IMG/VR virus record: IMGVR_UViG_3300025009_000281
Coordinates: 1-34,893 of that record
Length of the DNA: 34,893 bases
Direction: 5' to 3' (one strand)
From: a virus
Under the pieces are notes generated by a model, which saw only the letters and a program-made list of their open reading frames with translations, made no database searches and was not told the origin of the DNA. This document shows, one piece after another, positions 24,342-31,706 of the stretch; position 1 is the first letter of the stretch; each line of letters starts with the position of its first letter. The position numbers and the translations under genes are program-made.

Positions 24342-25316
24342 TTATACAAACTCCGCATGTTTAATAGGATATAATGCACTTCTTAATAATCTATTGTTTT
24401 CTTCAAAAACGCATTTATCGCAAGTTATACCATTGATTGGTTTTACTTCTTTTGAATAAATACCCTTAGCTTTTTGCCAGAAATACCATCTATAGGGAGC
24501 ATTAAATCGGACTTCAGAATCACTATTTAAAACTACAGAAGAACAAGGGAAAACATACCCGTCTGTATATAAGTAAGGCTTGAAATAACCTACAAGACAT
24601 TGCCCCCCCTGTTGAGGATTTTTGGCTTGATAGAAAAATCCTATATCTTTGTGTGGTTCTATAAGCTTTTGTATTCTAAAATGTTCTTCTTTCATTTGCC
24701 TTATGGAATTTCTACAGTTTGGCACTACGCGGACATAATCAGGTTTATATTGCAGAGTATATTCAACAATCCTGTTTAATCTACCACTTAAATCTATTAT
24801 ATTATCAGCTACATAACTAAAACCAAGCGTAGTATCACGAGGAATTTTGGGAATTAACAGTTGTTTAGGATATATATAATCAATGGTATTCATTGATATT
24901 CTTATCCATATTAGTTTCGGTAGAATATCTTGGATAGCCATCAACATAGTCCCATTTGTAATAAGTCCTATTTTTAACCCTTTTTGTTGACAATATGTTA
25001 CAAATTCTCTAAAGCGACTATAGAGAGTCGGTTCGCCGCCACCTGTTATTTCTATTGTTTCTATGCCTAATGCAATAAAAATATCAACCGCCGCAATTAA
25101 TTCATCATAATCCCATTCTCTGTTTTTATTTCTATTTGCAACAGAGCAAAAACTACATTTTAAATTACATTTATCTGTTAATGCAACCTGCAAAGTAATA
25201 GGGGACGCCTTCTTTGTCTCTTGTAATATTTTCATTCTATCCAAATGTTTAAGATATTTTATGCCAGTGCTTGTATAAACATCATCTACTTTAATTTTGA
25301 CTCTATACGCTAACAT
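24342..25316 (-). CDS. Radical SAM enzyme next to the portal gene
   Basis: A 324-residue protein. CNLKCSFC (Cys50, Cys54, Cys57) is the cluster site and TGGGEP (91-96) the SAM motif, with NGTM near 121. C-terminal cysteines at 240, 258, 299 and 302 suggest an auxiliary SPASM- or twitch-like cluster. The N-terminal 40 residues (MLAYRVKIKVDDVYTST) are extra. It overlaps the HTH/zinc gene by 14 bases and abuts the portal. Placement inside the packaging/head genes is unusual for a metabolic enzyme. Substrate unknown; peptide or nucleotide modification are both possible. Confidence 0.85.
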   Translation of the reverse strand: MLAYRVKIKVDDVYTSTGIKYLKHLDRMKILQETKKASPITLQVALTDKCNLKCSFCSVANRNKNREWDYDELIAAVDIFIALGIETIEITGGGEPTLYSRFREFVTYCQQKGLKIGLITNGTMLMAIQDILPKLIWIRISMNTIDYIYPKQLLIPKIPRDTTLGFSYVADNIIDLSGRLNRIVEYTLQYKPDYVRVVPNCRNSIRQMKEEHFRIQKLIEPHKDIGFFYQAKNPQQGGQCLVGYFKPYLYTDGYVFPCSSVVLNSDSEVRFNAPYRWYFWQKAKGIYSKEVKPINGITCDKCVFEENNRLLRSALYPIKHAEFV

Positions 25317-25935
25317 AAATCCCTTCCTTGTATTTTGTTGTTATTATACTTTGTCCTTCAATAGCTTTTCTTTGTTCTCTCATTCGCAATCTATAATGAT
25401 AATCCGCACAAGCTTCTGAACAATAGTGTTGTATAGTTTTGTTTGCATTGTGAATACTTACTTTAAATTCTTTATGGCAATGTATGCCTATACATGTTCT
25501 ATCTAATTCGGTAATTCCATGTTTCACTAATACTCTCGTTATAGTTCTTCTATTCCGCTTATATACCTTAGCCAATTCCCCTATAAGCTTACCTTCTAAC
25601 GTTAATTTTACAACTTCATCTTCTGGAATAGGTTTATATTTCCCTTTCCTACGCCCTTTATCCCAATTTCTATTCTCTTGAGACTCTAAGAGAGGATCCT
25701 CACCACGGTATATCTCGCCTCTATGAACAGTTTGCATATAATCTAATATTCTTTGTGCGTAATTATGGATTATATGTTCGCAATTTCCATAAACATTATA
25801 ACCCAAGCCAATAAATTCTGTCAAAACTTTATTAATAGTGATATATTCACTCCACATAGGATCACCATATTTCCTGAGACATAATTTCTTAACTAATTTT
25901 ATTCCGTCATCGTCTATTAGCTCTTTATATTGCAT
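25303..25935 (-). CDS. HTH and zinc-finger protein
   Basis: A 210-residue protein. Residues about 105-145 (IPEDEVVKLTLEGKLIGELAKVYKRNRRTITRVLVKHG) form an HTH of resolvase/sigma-like type, split here: GKLIGELAKVYKRNRRTI is the core. A C-terminal zinc unit follows: TCIGIHCHKEF with HYCSEACADYH (Cys149, Cys154, Cys171, Cys175 approximately). It lies between the terminase block and the radical SAM/portal genes, so a small terminase-like or regulatory DNA-binding role is possible. A hairpin ends directly before its ATG and no ribosome site is visible. Confidence 0.65.
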   Translation of the reverse strand: MQYKELIDDDGIKLVKKLCLRKYGDPMWSEYITINKVLTEFIGLGYNVYGNCEHIIHNYAQRILDYMQTVHRGEIYRGEDPLLESQENRNWDKGRRKGKYKPIPEDEVVKLTLEGKLIGELAKVYKRNRRTITRVLVKHGITELDRTCIGIHCHKEFKVSIHNANKTIQHYCSEACADYHYRLRMREQRKAIEGQSIITTKYKEGIYVSV

Positions 25936-25942
25936 AAAAATT

Positions 25943-25961
25943 CAGGCAAATAATTTGCCTG
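25943..25961 (-). terminator. Hairpin touching the start of the HTH/zinc gene
   Basis: Stem caggcaaa / tttgcctg, loop taa. On the minus strand AATTTTT follows and runs straight into the ATG of the HTH/zinc gene. This looks like a short intrinsic terminator or a translation block, since no Shine-Dalgarno is visible between hairpin and ATG. Confidence 0.5.
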
Positions 25962-25982
25962 TCATTAAGAACACCAACTTTT

Positions 25983-26252
25983 TTAAACTTTGGCTTCACG
26001 CCTTCTTTCTCCTTCTTTCTCATTCTTTATAAGAGCCTCTCTTAATTCCTCGTCATTATGAATTACTCCCAAACCCATCTGCCCCCATAGATGAAACGGA
26101 TAGTCGGGATGTCCTTTGGGAAATTCTGGATTATTTATGCATCTCATATTATAATATGGTATGCCTTTAGGGACATGTGGTAAATAATCCTTTCCTTCAT
26201 AGCCAATGCATTGCTCTCTCATTTCTTCTTCTCCGAATACATTTAAAGACAT
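25983..26252 (-). CDS. Small protein of unknown function
   Basis: An 89-residue protein with a strong ribosome site (aaaggaggtaac). Central segment CIGYEGKDYLPHVPKGIPYY and CINNPEFPKGHPDYPFHLWGQMG are rich in Pro, Gly, Tyr and His; the tail is helical and charged (EELREALIKNEKEGERRREAKV). No motif that names a function. It lies between terminase and HTH/zinc genes on the late strand. Confidence 0.6.
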   Translation of the reverse strand: MSLNVFGEEEMREQCIGYEGKDYLPHVPKGIPYYNMRCINNPEFPKGHPDYPFHLWGQMGLGVIHNDEELREALIKNEKEGERRREAKV

Positions 26253-26276
26253 AGTTTGTTACCTCCTTTAATTATA

Positions 26277-26549
26277 TTATATCATACTTTGATTTAATTT
26301 GGTCTCATGGACATTAGCCAACAAAAGTTTATCAATTTCTCTCTCTAATATATTCCATACCCCAGATTCACCTTTTGATGATAATTCTGAATATAATTCT
26401 ATGGCTGTTGGACTGTCGCAATATCTATATGAAACGTCCATCTTTATTATTATTCCATATTGCACTTTTTTTGTTCCTTTTATCAATGTAAACACTATAG
26501 ATAATGAATTATCAATACTTTCTATATGTATAACTCTTTCACTATTCAT
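26277..26549 (-). CDS. Small protein of unknown function next to terminase
   Basis: A 90-residue protein; the ribosome site is an extended match (aaggaggtgat) ten bases before the ATG. The N-terminal half is beta-like (VIHIESIDNSLSIVFTLIKGTKKVQYGIIIKMDVSY). The second half is helical (GVWNILEREIDKLLLANVHE). It was not recognised. A small-terminase role is conceivable only from position. Confidence 0.6.
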   Translation of the reverse strand: MNSERVIHIESIDNSLSIVFTLIKGTKKVQYGIIIKMDVSYRYCDSPTAIELYSELSSKGESGVWNILEREIDKLLLANVHETKLNQSMI

Positions 26550-26578
26550 ACACTATATCACCTCCTTTCAAAACTTAG

Positions 26579-27892
26579 TTAAAAATGTTTTTTATACATA
26601 TCATGAAATATTAGTTGTTGTTCTGGAACTATATCCTTCCATTCAATATAATCTCCATATTCCATGCGATAGCTATGGAGTGCATACCTACTTGCATCTG
26701 CCGAATGTGAATCGGTATCTATATGTTTACCATCTATTATCATTCCACTCCTATCTTTTTTATTTTGCAAATATTGCAATGACCTATATGTAGCAATGCA
26801 ATCTCTGTGAATTCCAATGTCAAACCAATTTACAGTGCTATCCCCTGCCGAGACATCTTTATAGGCATTTTTTGCATTAAATCCTTTCCTTTCTGCCTCT
26901 TTTATTCTATCTGGTTCATGGTCGCAATAAACAGGGAAAGTTTTATAATCAATCTGCTTATTTTGCAATATTATTATGATTTCTTCAAGGAATTCATCTG
27001 TAATTTTATCCTTTGCCTCTAACTCTGCAAGGCAAACAGCTTTTTTACCAACAATTCCCCATAAATTAAAGGCAGAAGTATATCCCCAATCTATACCTCC
27101 AACAAGATGGGTAAATGCTCTTATATCATAACTATCAACTTTGACGGATGAACTAATATTTTTATAGACAAAATCCCCACCACCTATCCAGAGTCCATCC
27201 ATTAATCTCAATTTTTCTTGCGGATTTAATGATTTTTCAAGGTTTGTAATGTAATATTCTGTTAAATTCTCTTTATTATCATAGGTAGTCCACCTCAATC
27301 TCGCCTTATCTTTGCTATTTATATCTTCAAAGCGTTTATTAAGATAAAATTCCCCAAAAACAGGGTTGCAATCAAAAATTAGCTTTGGTTTCCAGAATTG
27401 TCCCTTTTTACCTGGTTTTGGCACTTTTTGGGCTAATCTTGTGATAACTTTGTCAACCATTTCTTCTTCAATCTCAGGTGCTTCATTCAAAAATGCCATT
27501 AGATATTCTCTACCCATTATCTCTGTAATATGTTTACTATCATCAAAGCCGCCTATCCAGATTTGAGACCCATTTCTAAACCTGATAATCCAATCTGCCT
27601 TATTCACTTTGTATAAATGCGATGGCAAAACTGCAAACATTGGCTCAATTGTTTGTAAATATAGGCTTTTCCTTGCATGTTCAAAAAACCTTCTACCAAT
27701 TAATATATATACTCCTGGATTCTCAAGACAAAAAGTAAGTAGAAAAAAGACAACAAGAGTAGTTTTGCCAGAACGCACTCCACCATCTAGCAATACTTCT
27801 GTAAAATCTTCGTTTTTAAGAAGGCGGAATCCTTCTTTTTGCTTTGGAGTTCTTCTGAAGATAATTTCGTTCTTATTGTTTACTGTGAGCAT
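26579..27892 (-). CDS. Terminase large subunit
   Basis: A 437-residue DNA packaging motor. The Walker A site is GGVRSGKT at residues 37-44. The Walker B region is YLMAFLNEAPE, where the usual Asp-Glu is Asn136-Glu137. The nuclease domain shows GGIDWGY (Asp268), VYCDHEPD (Asp324, Glu326) and SHSADASRYA (Asp399), the RuvC-like metal triad. Length and motif order agree with Terminase_3/6 proteins. The ATG lies only 9 bases after a TATAAT box, so its transcript may be nearly leaderless. It begins the late operon and packages DNA into the head through the portal. Confidence 0.92.
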   Translation of the reverse strand: MLTVNNKNEIIFRRTPKQKEGFRLLKNEDFTEVLLDGGVRSGKTTLVVFFLLTFCLENPGVYILIGRRFFEHARKSLYLQTIEPMFAVLPSHLYKVNKADWIIRFRNGSQIWIGGFDDSKHITEIMGREYLMAFLNEAPEIEEEMVDKVITRLAQKVPKPGKKGQFWKPKLIFDCNPVFGEFYLNKRFEDINSKDKARLRWTTYDNKENLTEYYITNLEKSLNPQEKLRLMDGLWIGGGDFVYKNISSSVKVDSYDIRAFTHLVGGIDWGYTSAFNLWGIVGKKAVCLAELEAKDKITDEFLEEIIIILQNKQIDYKTFPVYCDHEPDRIKEAERKGFNAKNAYKDVSAGDSTVNWFDIGIHRDCIATYRSLQYLQNKKDRSGMIIDGKHIDTDSHSADASRYALHSYRMEYGDYIEWKDIVPEQQLIFHDMYKKHF

Positions 27893-27901
27893 ATTATTTA
27901 T

Positions 27902-27907
27902 ATTATA
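27902..27907 (-). promoter_or_regulatory. Candidate -10 box for the late operon
   Basis: TATAAT on the minus strand, ending 9 bases before the terminase ATG. The -35 region (near 27925-27930) is an A-run and poor. It overlaps the rightward promoter, so the two directions could compete or share a regulator. Confidence 0.4.
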
Positions 27908-27917
27908 TCAAAATTTC

Positions 27918-27945
27918 TTGTTATTTTTTTAATATATGTTATAAT
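27918..27945 (+). promoter_or_regulatory. Rightward (early) promoter
   Basis: TTGTTA at 27918-27923, a 16-base spacer and TATAAT at 27940-27945 with TGT just before it (extended -10). It lies between the divergent terminase and the 28081 gene and should drive the plus-strand arm. Confidence 0.6.
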
Positions 27946-27993
27946 TAATATATGGTGGCAATCAAAAAACTTGAAATTTCACAAAAAAATATA

Positions 27994-28062
27994 GGCAAAC
28001 AACTCCCCTTTGGGATTATTCATTAATTCTTCCTGCCATCTTCCCAAAAGGGGAGAATTGCC
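27994..28062 (+). repeat. Long imperfect hairpin in the early leader
   Basis: Outer arms ggcaa / ttgcc enclose ctcccctttggga (28003-28015) pairing with tcccaaaaggggag (28042-28055), with one bulged base and a ~26-base loop. It ends just before the ribosome site aaggag of the 28081 gene. Its layout resembles, in reverse orientation, the hairpin at 33176-33215. Confidence 0.6.
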
Positions 28063-28080
28063 TTTAAGGAGAAAAATAAA

Positions 28081-28512
28081 ATGCAAAAAGGTAGAATTAA
28101 TATAGAAGCATTACTTATCATTATAATAGGAATTATAATAGTATTGCTCTCCATTTTATCAGAAGAAGACATAAGAGAAGAAAAATCTAATATAATGATA
28201 GCAGACGGTGTAGTTTCTGGTAAACAAATATATACTTATAAACATGGGGAAAACATATATATAACAGAAATTCACATAAATATAAAAGATATACAAACAA
28301 AAAATGCAATAATTTACAAAAATTGCGATGTAGGAAATAAAATAAAAATTTGCTATAGAGAAATTTATACCACTAGATATAAAATAGGATTGTTACGATC
28401 GGTAATAGAACGATATATTTATCGTGTTGATGAAATTAACAACAAGAAAGTATTAACAGGATACGAATTTGATGAATGGGCAACTATCAAAAATAATAAT
28501 ATGATTAGTTAA
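28081..28512 (+). CDS. Single-pass membrane protein of unknown function
   Basis: A 143-residue protein with ribosome site aaggag 9 bases upstream. Residues 7-26 (NIEALLIIIIGIIIVLLSIL) are one membrane helix. The remainder is a soluble beta-rich domain (VVSGKQIYTYKHGENIYITEIHINI). It is the first gene of the plus-strand arm, where phages often place host-takeover or superinfection functions. No family was recognised. Confidence 0.65.
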   Translation: MQKGRINIEALLIIIIGIIIVLLSILSEEDIREEKSNIMIADGVVSGKQIYTYKHGENIYITEIHINIKDIQTKNAIIYKNCDVGNKIKICYREIYTTRYKIGLLRSVIERYIYRVDEINNKKVLTGYEFDEWATIKNNNMIS

Positions 28513-28524
28513 AAGGAGGGGAAT

Positions 28525-29328
28525 ATGCCAATAATGTGTGGATTTAGTAGTGATTATGAAGATCCAGCGTGGTGTAAACAGAACGATGAAGCATGGAAAA
28601 GAGTTGATAAAATAAATAGTTATAGAGCCAAAGTAGGTAAAAGGGGATTATGTGAATGGGGTTCCCTTAAAATTGGTGTAATTAATAGCAATATAGAGAG
28701 CGTGTGTGTTCTTTTATATAACGGAATGATTTTAAATATAGATCAGATATATCAATACCAAAAAAATAAACTAATCCATTTAGATAAAATAGAAACTTAC
28801 AGTGGATTAATATTTGAAGGCAATTCAATTATAACAAACATAGCTATATCTAAAGAATGTATGAATAAAAATATAGGTAAATTCATCAAAGAGACTCATA
28901 AAACTTTTTTAATTAATAAAAATCAAAATAATACTTCAAAATTATCCAAAACAGAAAAATTATATTGTATATCTAATAATATAATTAATATTCGTTCTTC
29001 ACAATTATATATTGACATCTTTTATAAAATAAGAACAAGAGGCCTTAAATATATAAATAGTAATAATTATTTTTTTATTAATAATGAAACAATAAAATGG
29101 AGATGTGATTTTCAAAATGTTCAACCCATTATATGTTTAATTAAAATATTGAGGATTGTATCTGTCAATATAGATACTGCGGAAACTCTTAAACTTCAAA
29201 AAATAATAATCCCTCAATATCTAAAGGATCTCTATCAACTTCATGATTATGTCTATTCCCAAACAAACAGAATACTTGATGGAGATTATAATAAAAAAGG
29301 AGATATAAGAAAATCGTCAAAACGATAA
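28525..29328 (+). CDS. Protein of unknown function, early region
   Basis: A 267-residue protein, ribosome site aaaaggagggg 5 bases upstream. Very rich in Ile, Asn and Lys (AT-driven). N-terminal cysteines (5, 17, about 43) and a WCKQNDEAWKRVDKINSYRAK segment are the only distinctive parts. No catalytic motif is visible. It starts 12 bases after the membrane protein gene and ends about 35 bases before the left hairpin of the TnpB element. Confidence 0.6.
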   Translation: MPIMCGFSSDYEDPAWCKQNDEAWKRVDKINSYRAKVGKRGLCEWGSLKIGVINSNIESVCVLLYNGMILNIDQIYQYQKNKLIHLDKIETYSGLIFEGNSIITNIAISKECMNKNIGKFIKETHKTFLINKNQNNTSKLSKTEKLYCISNNIINIRSSQLYIDIFYKIRTRGLKYINSNNYFFINNETIKWRCDFQNVQPIICLIKILRIVSVNIDTAETLKLQKIIIPQYLKDLYQLHDYVYSQTNRILDGDYNKKGDIRKSSKR

Positions 29329-29363
29329 TCATTAATATTATTTATTAAAATTTTGCCAGAAAA

Positions 29364-29386
29364 CTCAAGGGTCTTTAGCCCTTGAG
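29364..29386 (+). repeat. Left-end hairpin of the TnpB element
   Basis: Stem ctcaaggg / cccttgag, loop tctttag. The loop and inner bases match the right-end hairpin (gtctttagcc in both), the paired subterminal hairpins of IS200/IS605 elements. The exact left boundary is not visible. Confidence 0.65.
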
Positions 29387-29405
29387 ATGAATGGCTAAAT
29401 AATAC

Positions 29406-29435
29406 TTGACTTTTTACAAATAGGTATGCTATACT
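29406..29435 (+). promoter_or_regulatory. TnpB promoter, leaderless type
   Basis: TTGACT (29406-29411), 18-base spacer, TATACT (29430-29435) with TGC before it (extended -10). The ATG of tnpB is 6 bases after the -10 box, so transcription would start at or very near the start codon; no Shine-Dalgarno is present. Confidence 0.6.
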
Positions 29436-29441
29436 ATAAAT

Positions 29442-30626
29442 ATGATTAATAAGGCATACAAATATAGGATTTACCCCAACAAAAAACAGCAAGAATTGCT
29501 TGAAAAACATTTTGGCTGTGTCCGTTTTGTCTTTAATTGGGGGTTAGGTGAAAAGATAAAAGCATATCAGCAGGATAAAAAAAGATTAAACTGTTTTGAT
29601 TTAATAAATGAATTAGCGGAATTAAAAAAAGAAAAAGATTTTGAATGGTTGAGTAAAGTAAATAGCCAGTCGCTTCAGATGTCATTAAGAAATTTAGACA
29701 ATGCTTTTACAAACTTTTTTAGAAAACAAAATAAATTTCCTAATTTTAAGAGTAAAAAGCGTAATATCAATAGTTTCCAAATACCGCAACATTTAAAATT
29801 GTCAAATAAATTGGATATACCAAAAGTTAAGGGTATAAATATAAAACAACATAGAAAATTAGAAGGTAAGATAAAAACAGCTACTGTCAGTAAAATGCCA
29901 ACTGGAAAATACTATATTTCTATTTTAATTGAACAAGATAAAGAATTACCTAAAAAGAGAAAGATAAAAGAAAAAACTACTATCGGGATTGATTTGGGCA
30001 TTAAAACATTTGCCACTATTTCTGACGGTAGAAAAATAGATAATCCAAAGTATTTGAAAAATAGTTTAAGAAAGTTGAAAAGACAACAGCGATGGTTGAG
30101 TAGAAAAGTTAAAGGAAGTAATAACAGAAAGAAACAAATTAAAAAAGTTGCTTTAATGCACGAAAAAATAAGTAATCAAAGGTCGGACTTTTTAGACAAA
30201 TTTTCATATCAGATAACTCACGAAAAACAAGTGAATACTATCGCTATTGAAGATTTGAATGTAAAAGGAATGGTTAAAAATCATTGTCTCGCTCAAGCAA
30301 TATCAGATGTAAGCTGGGGAGAATTTAGACGACAACTTGAATACAAAACTGAATGGTATGGGAAAAATTTGCTTGTAATCGGCAGATTTGAAGCAAGCAG
30401 TAAGACTTGTATTTGCGGTCAAGTCAATCAGGAATTAAAACTTTCGGATAGAGAATGGATTTGTAAAGAGTGTGGAACAAAACACGATAGAGATGTGCTT
30501 GCCGCAAACAACATTAAAAAATTTGCTTTAATACCCGTGGAACGCGGGAAATTCACGCCTCTGGAGAGAACAGCATTAGCTGGCTCGTTGAAAGAGGAAG
30601 CCTCTTGGTCTTTAGCCAAGAGGTAG
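29442..30626 (+). CDS. tnpB: RNA-guided nuclease TnpB (IS200/IS605 OrfB)
   Basis: A 394-residue protein. N-terminal KAYKYRIYPNKKQQELLEK and FNWGLGEKI are the usual OrfB start. RuvC residues are Asp184 (GIDLGIKTFA), Glu270 (IAIEDLN) and Asp351 (KHDRDVLAANNI), all present, so the nuclease should be active. The zinc site is Cys323, Cys325, Cys341, Cys344, with C-x-C instead of C-x-x-C in the first pair. Length is typical for compact TnpB. The last codons and the TAG stop lie in the right-end hairpin, as in elements where the 3' end of tnpB also encodes omega RNA. Confidence 0.93.
   Translation: MINKAYKYRIYPNKKQQELLEKHFGCVRFVFNWGLGEKIKAYQQDKKRLNCFDLINELAELKKEKDFEWLSKVNSQSLQMSLRNLDNAFTNFFRKQNKFPNFKSKKRNINSFQIPQHLKLSNKLDIPKVKGINIKQHRKLEGKIKTATVSKMPTGKYYISILIEQDKELPKKRKIKEKTTIGIDLGIKTFATISDGRKIDNPKYLKNSLRKLKRQQRWLSRKVKGSNNRKKQIKKVALMHEKISNQRSDFLDKFSYQITHEKQVNTIAIEDLNVKGMVKNHCLAQAISDVSWGEFRRQLEYKTEWYGKNLLVIGRFEASSKTCICGQVNQELKLSDREWICKECGTKHDRDVLAANNIKKFALIPVERGKFTPLERTALAGSLKEEASWSLAKR
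30601..30623 (+). repeat. Right-end hairpin of the TnpB element / omega RNA 3' part
   Basis: Stem cctcttgg / ccaagagg, loop tctttag, overlapping the end of tnpB; followed by tagttcac. It is the counterpart of the left-end hairpin and likely part of the scaffold of the guide RNA. Confidence 0.65.
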
Positions 30627-30668
30627 TTCACTGCAATATGCAAATAAAGATTAAAGGAGGTATAAGAT

Positions 30669-31382
30669 ATGCAAAAACTCGGTTTAGCAAGTAATTTTTT
30701 TAACGAAGTTGATAATGTAGAGCCTATATGGGAAAATTTTAAAGATATAGTATCTCATTGGTTAGTCGTTGATACAGGTTCTACAGATGGAACACAGAAA
30801 AGACTCCAACAAGTTGTTAATGATAAATTAACTCTTGTAGAGTCTAATATGATACAAACCCAAGGGTATGGATATTCAAGAACTAAATTGATTGAATTAA
30901 GCGAAGGGATGGATTGGGTATTAATAATTGACGGAGATGAAAGAATGGATTGGCACTATGTGGCACAACTTAAATCTATGATTAATACTTATTATGATTG
31001 TGATTTAATCTGGTTGCCTAGATACCAATGCAAATTTATTTATTACGATGGAACAACATCTTCTTCTTCTCTTCGAACAAGTAAAGTTATCCTAATGGAT
31101 TTAGAGCATAATCCAGACTATCAAGCAAGATTGATAAAGAGAACAATAATCAATAGTAAGTCTAAAATTCAATTCAAAAATATGGTTCATGAACAATTAG
31201 AAGGAATCGAAAAAGATTTTAAAAGTATTCTAAATCCATTAATAATGCACTTAAAATATTTAAGTAATCCAGAAAGAAAAAAGAGGATAACTAAACTTTG
31301 TGCTGATTTATGGGAAAAAGAAGGGCATGATTTGAGTTATAAAGAGGCTTGTGAGAAAAATGGATGGGATTATGTTGAGTAA
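30669..31382 (+). CDS. GT2 family glycosyltransferase (copy A)
   Basis: A 237-residue protein with ribosome site aaaggaggtataagat. ASNFFNEVDNVEPIWEN at the start, VVDTGSTDGTQ (35-43) and WVLIIDGDER (Asp88, Asp90) give the nucleotide-sugar and metal sites of a GT-A fold; QFKNMVHEQL is a later acceptor-side motif. Shorter than a full GT2, like the compact TupA/SPBc2-type enzymes. It is clearly related to the gene at 31707. It lies directly after the TnpB element. Confidence 0.82.
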   Translation: MQKLGLASNFFNEVDNVEPIWENFKDIVSHWLVVDTGSTDGTQKRLQQVVNDKLTLVESNMIQTQGYGYSRTKLIELSEGMDWVLIIDGDERMDWHYVAQLKSMINTYYDCDLIWLPRYQCKFIYYDGTTSSSSLRTSKVILMDLEHNPDYQARLIKRTIINSKSKIQFKNMVHEQLEGIEKDFKSILNPLIMHLKYLSNPERKKRITKLCADLWEKEGHDLSYKEACEKNGWDYVE

Positions 31383-31692
31383 AATATTTCATTGTTTTTA
31401 CAAATGGAACCGATGGTATAAATTTAAAAATAGGATAAGAAAAAAACTTCCTGCTTATCATCCAGTGACAGGTCAACCATTAGATTGGGATATTCGTATT
31501 TTATTCCGAAATTCATATTATGATATGCAAACAGGGAAAATTGGAGGATTCCCCTATTTGCATATAAACCAGATAAGCCCAAAAGGTATGCGTGTGGATG
31601 ACCGAATATATGAATTTTCTTGGAAGAAAAAACAAATTATTAATACATTTGGAAGCTGGGAGAAAACATACTATAGAGGAAATAGACTATAA
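31351..31692 (+). CDS. Small protein between the GT2 pair, unknown function
   Basis: Up to 113 residues from ATG 31351, overlapping the GT2 gene by 32 bases. A start at 31372 (106 residues, 11-base overlap) is equally plausible, and I cannot decide between them from ribosome sites. Basic N-terminus (FYKWNRWYKFKNRIRKK), then PAYHPVTGQPLDWDIRILF and GGFPYLHINQISPKGMRVDD. No recognised domain. Its place between two glycosyltransferases suggests a shared task. Confidence 0.6.
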   Translation: MRKMDGIMLSKIFHCFYKWNRWYKFKNRIRKKLPAYHPVTGQPLDWDIRILFRNSYYDMQTGKIGGFPYLHINQISPKGMRVDDRIYEFSWKKKQIINTFGSWEKTYYRGNRL

Positions 31693-31706
31693 AGGAGGTA
31701 AAGATT

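Larger units (their letters stand above)
29350..30640 (+). mobile_element. IS200/IS605-type element with TnpB only
   Basis: Extent estimated from the paired hairpins (29364-29386 and 30601-30623), with boundaries uncertain by some tens of bases. Only TnpB is present; no Y1 (TnpA) transposase is found in the window, so movement would need a helper. It sits between an unknown gene and a GT2 gene without an obvious broken reading frame. The right end probably encodes the guide (omega) RNA, with the guide read into bases after about 30630. Confidence 0.7.

Noticed and set aside
26299-26793. 164-residue plus-strand frame across the small gene and terminase 3' end
   Set aside because: It lies antisense to two genes with strong ribosome sites, including the terminase nuclease domain, has no ribosome site and its residues are a complement of that coding.
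29286-29510. Minus-strand 74-residue frame over the tnpB start
   Set aside because: It covers the left-end hairpin, the tnpB promoter and the conserved tnpB N-terminus on the other strand.
28525-30668. A gene split by the TnpB element
   Set aside because: The upstream gene has its own stop before the left hairpin and the downstream gene has its own ribosome site and intact N-terminus; no broken halves were found.
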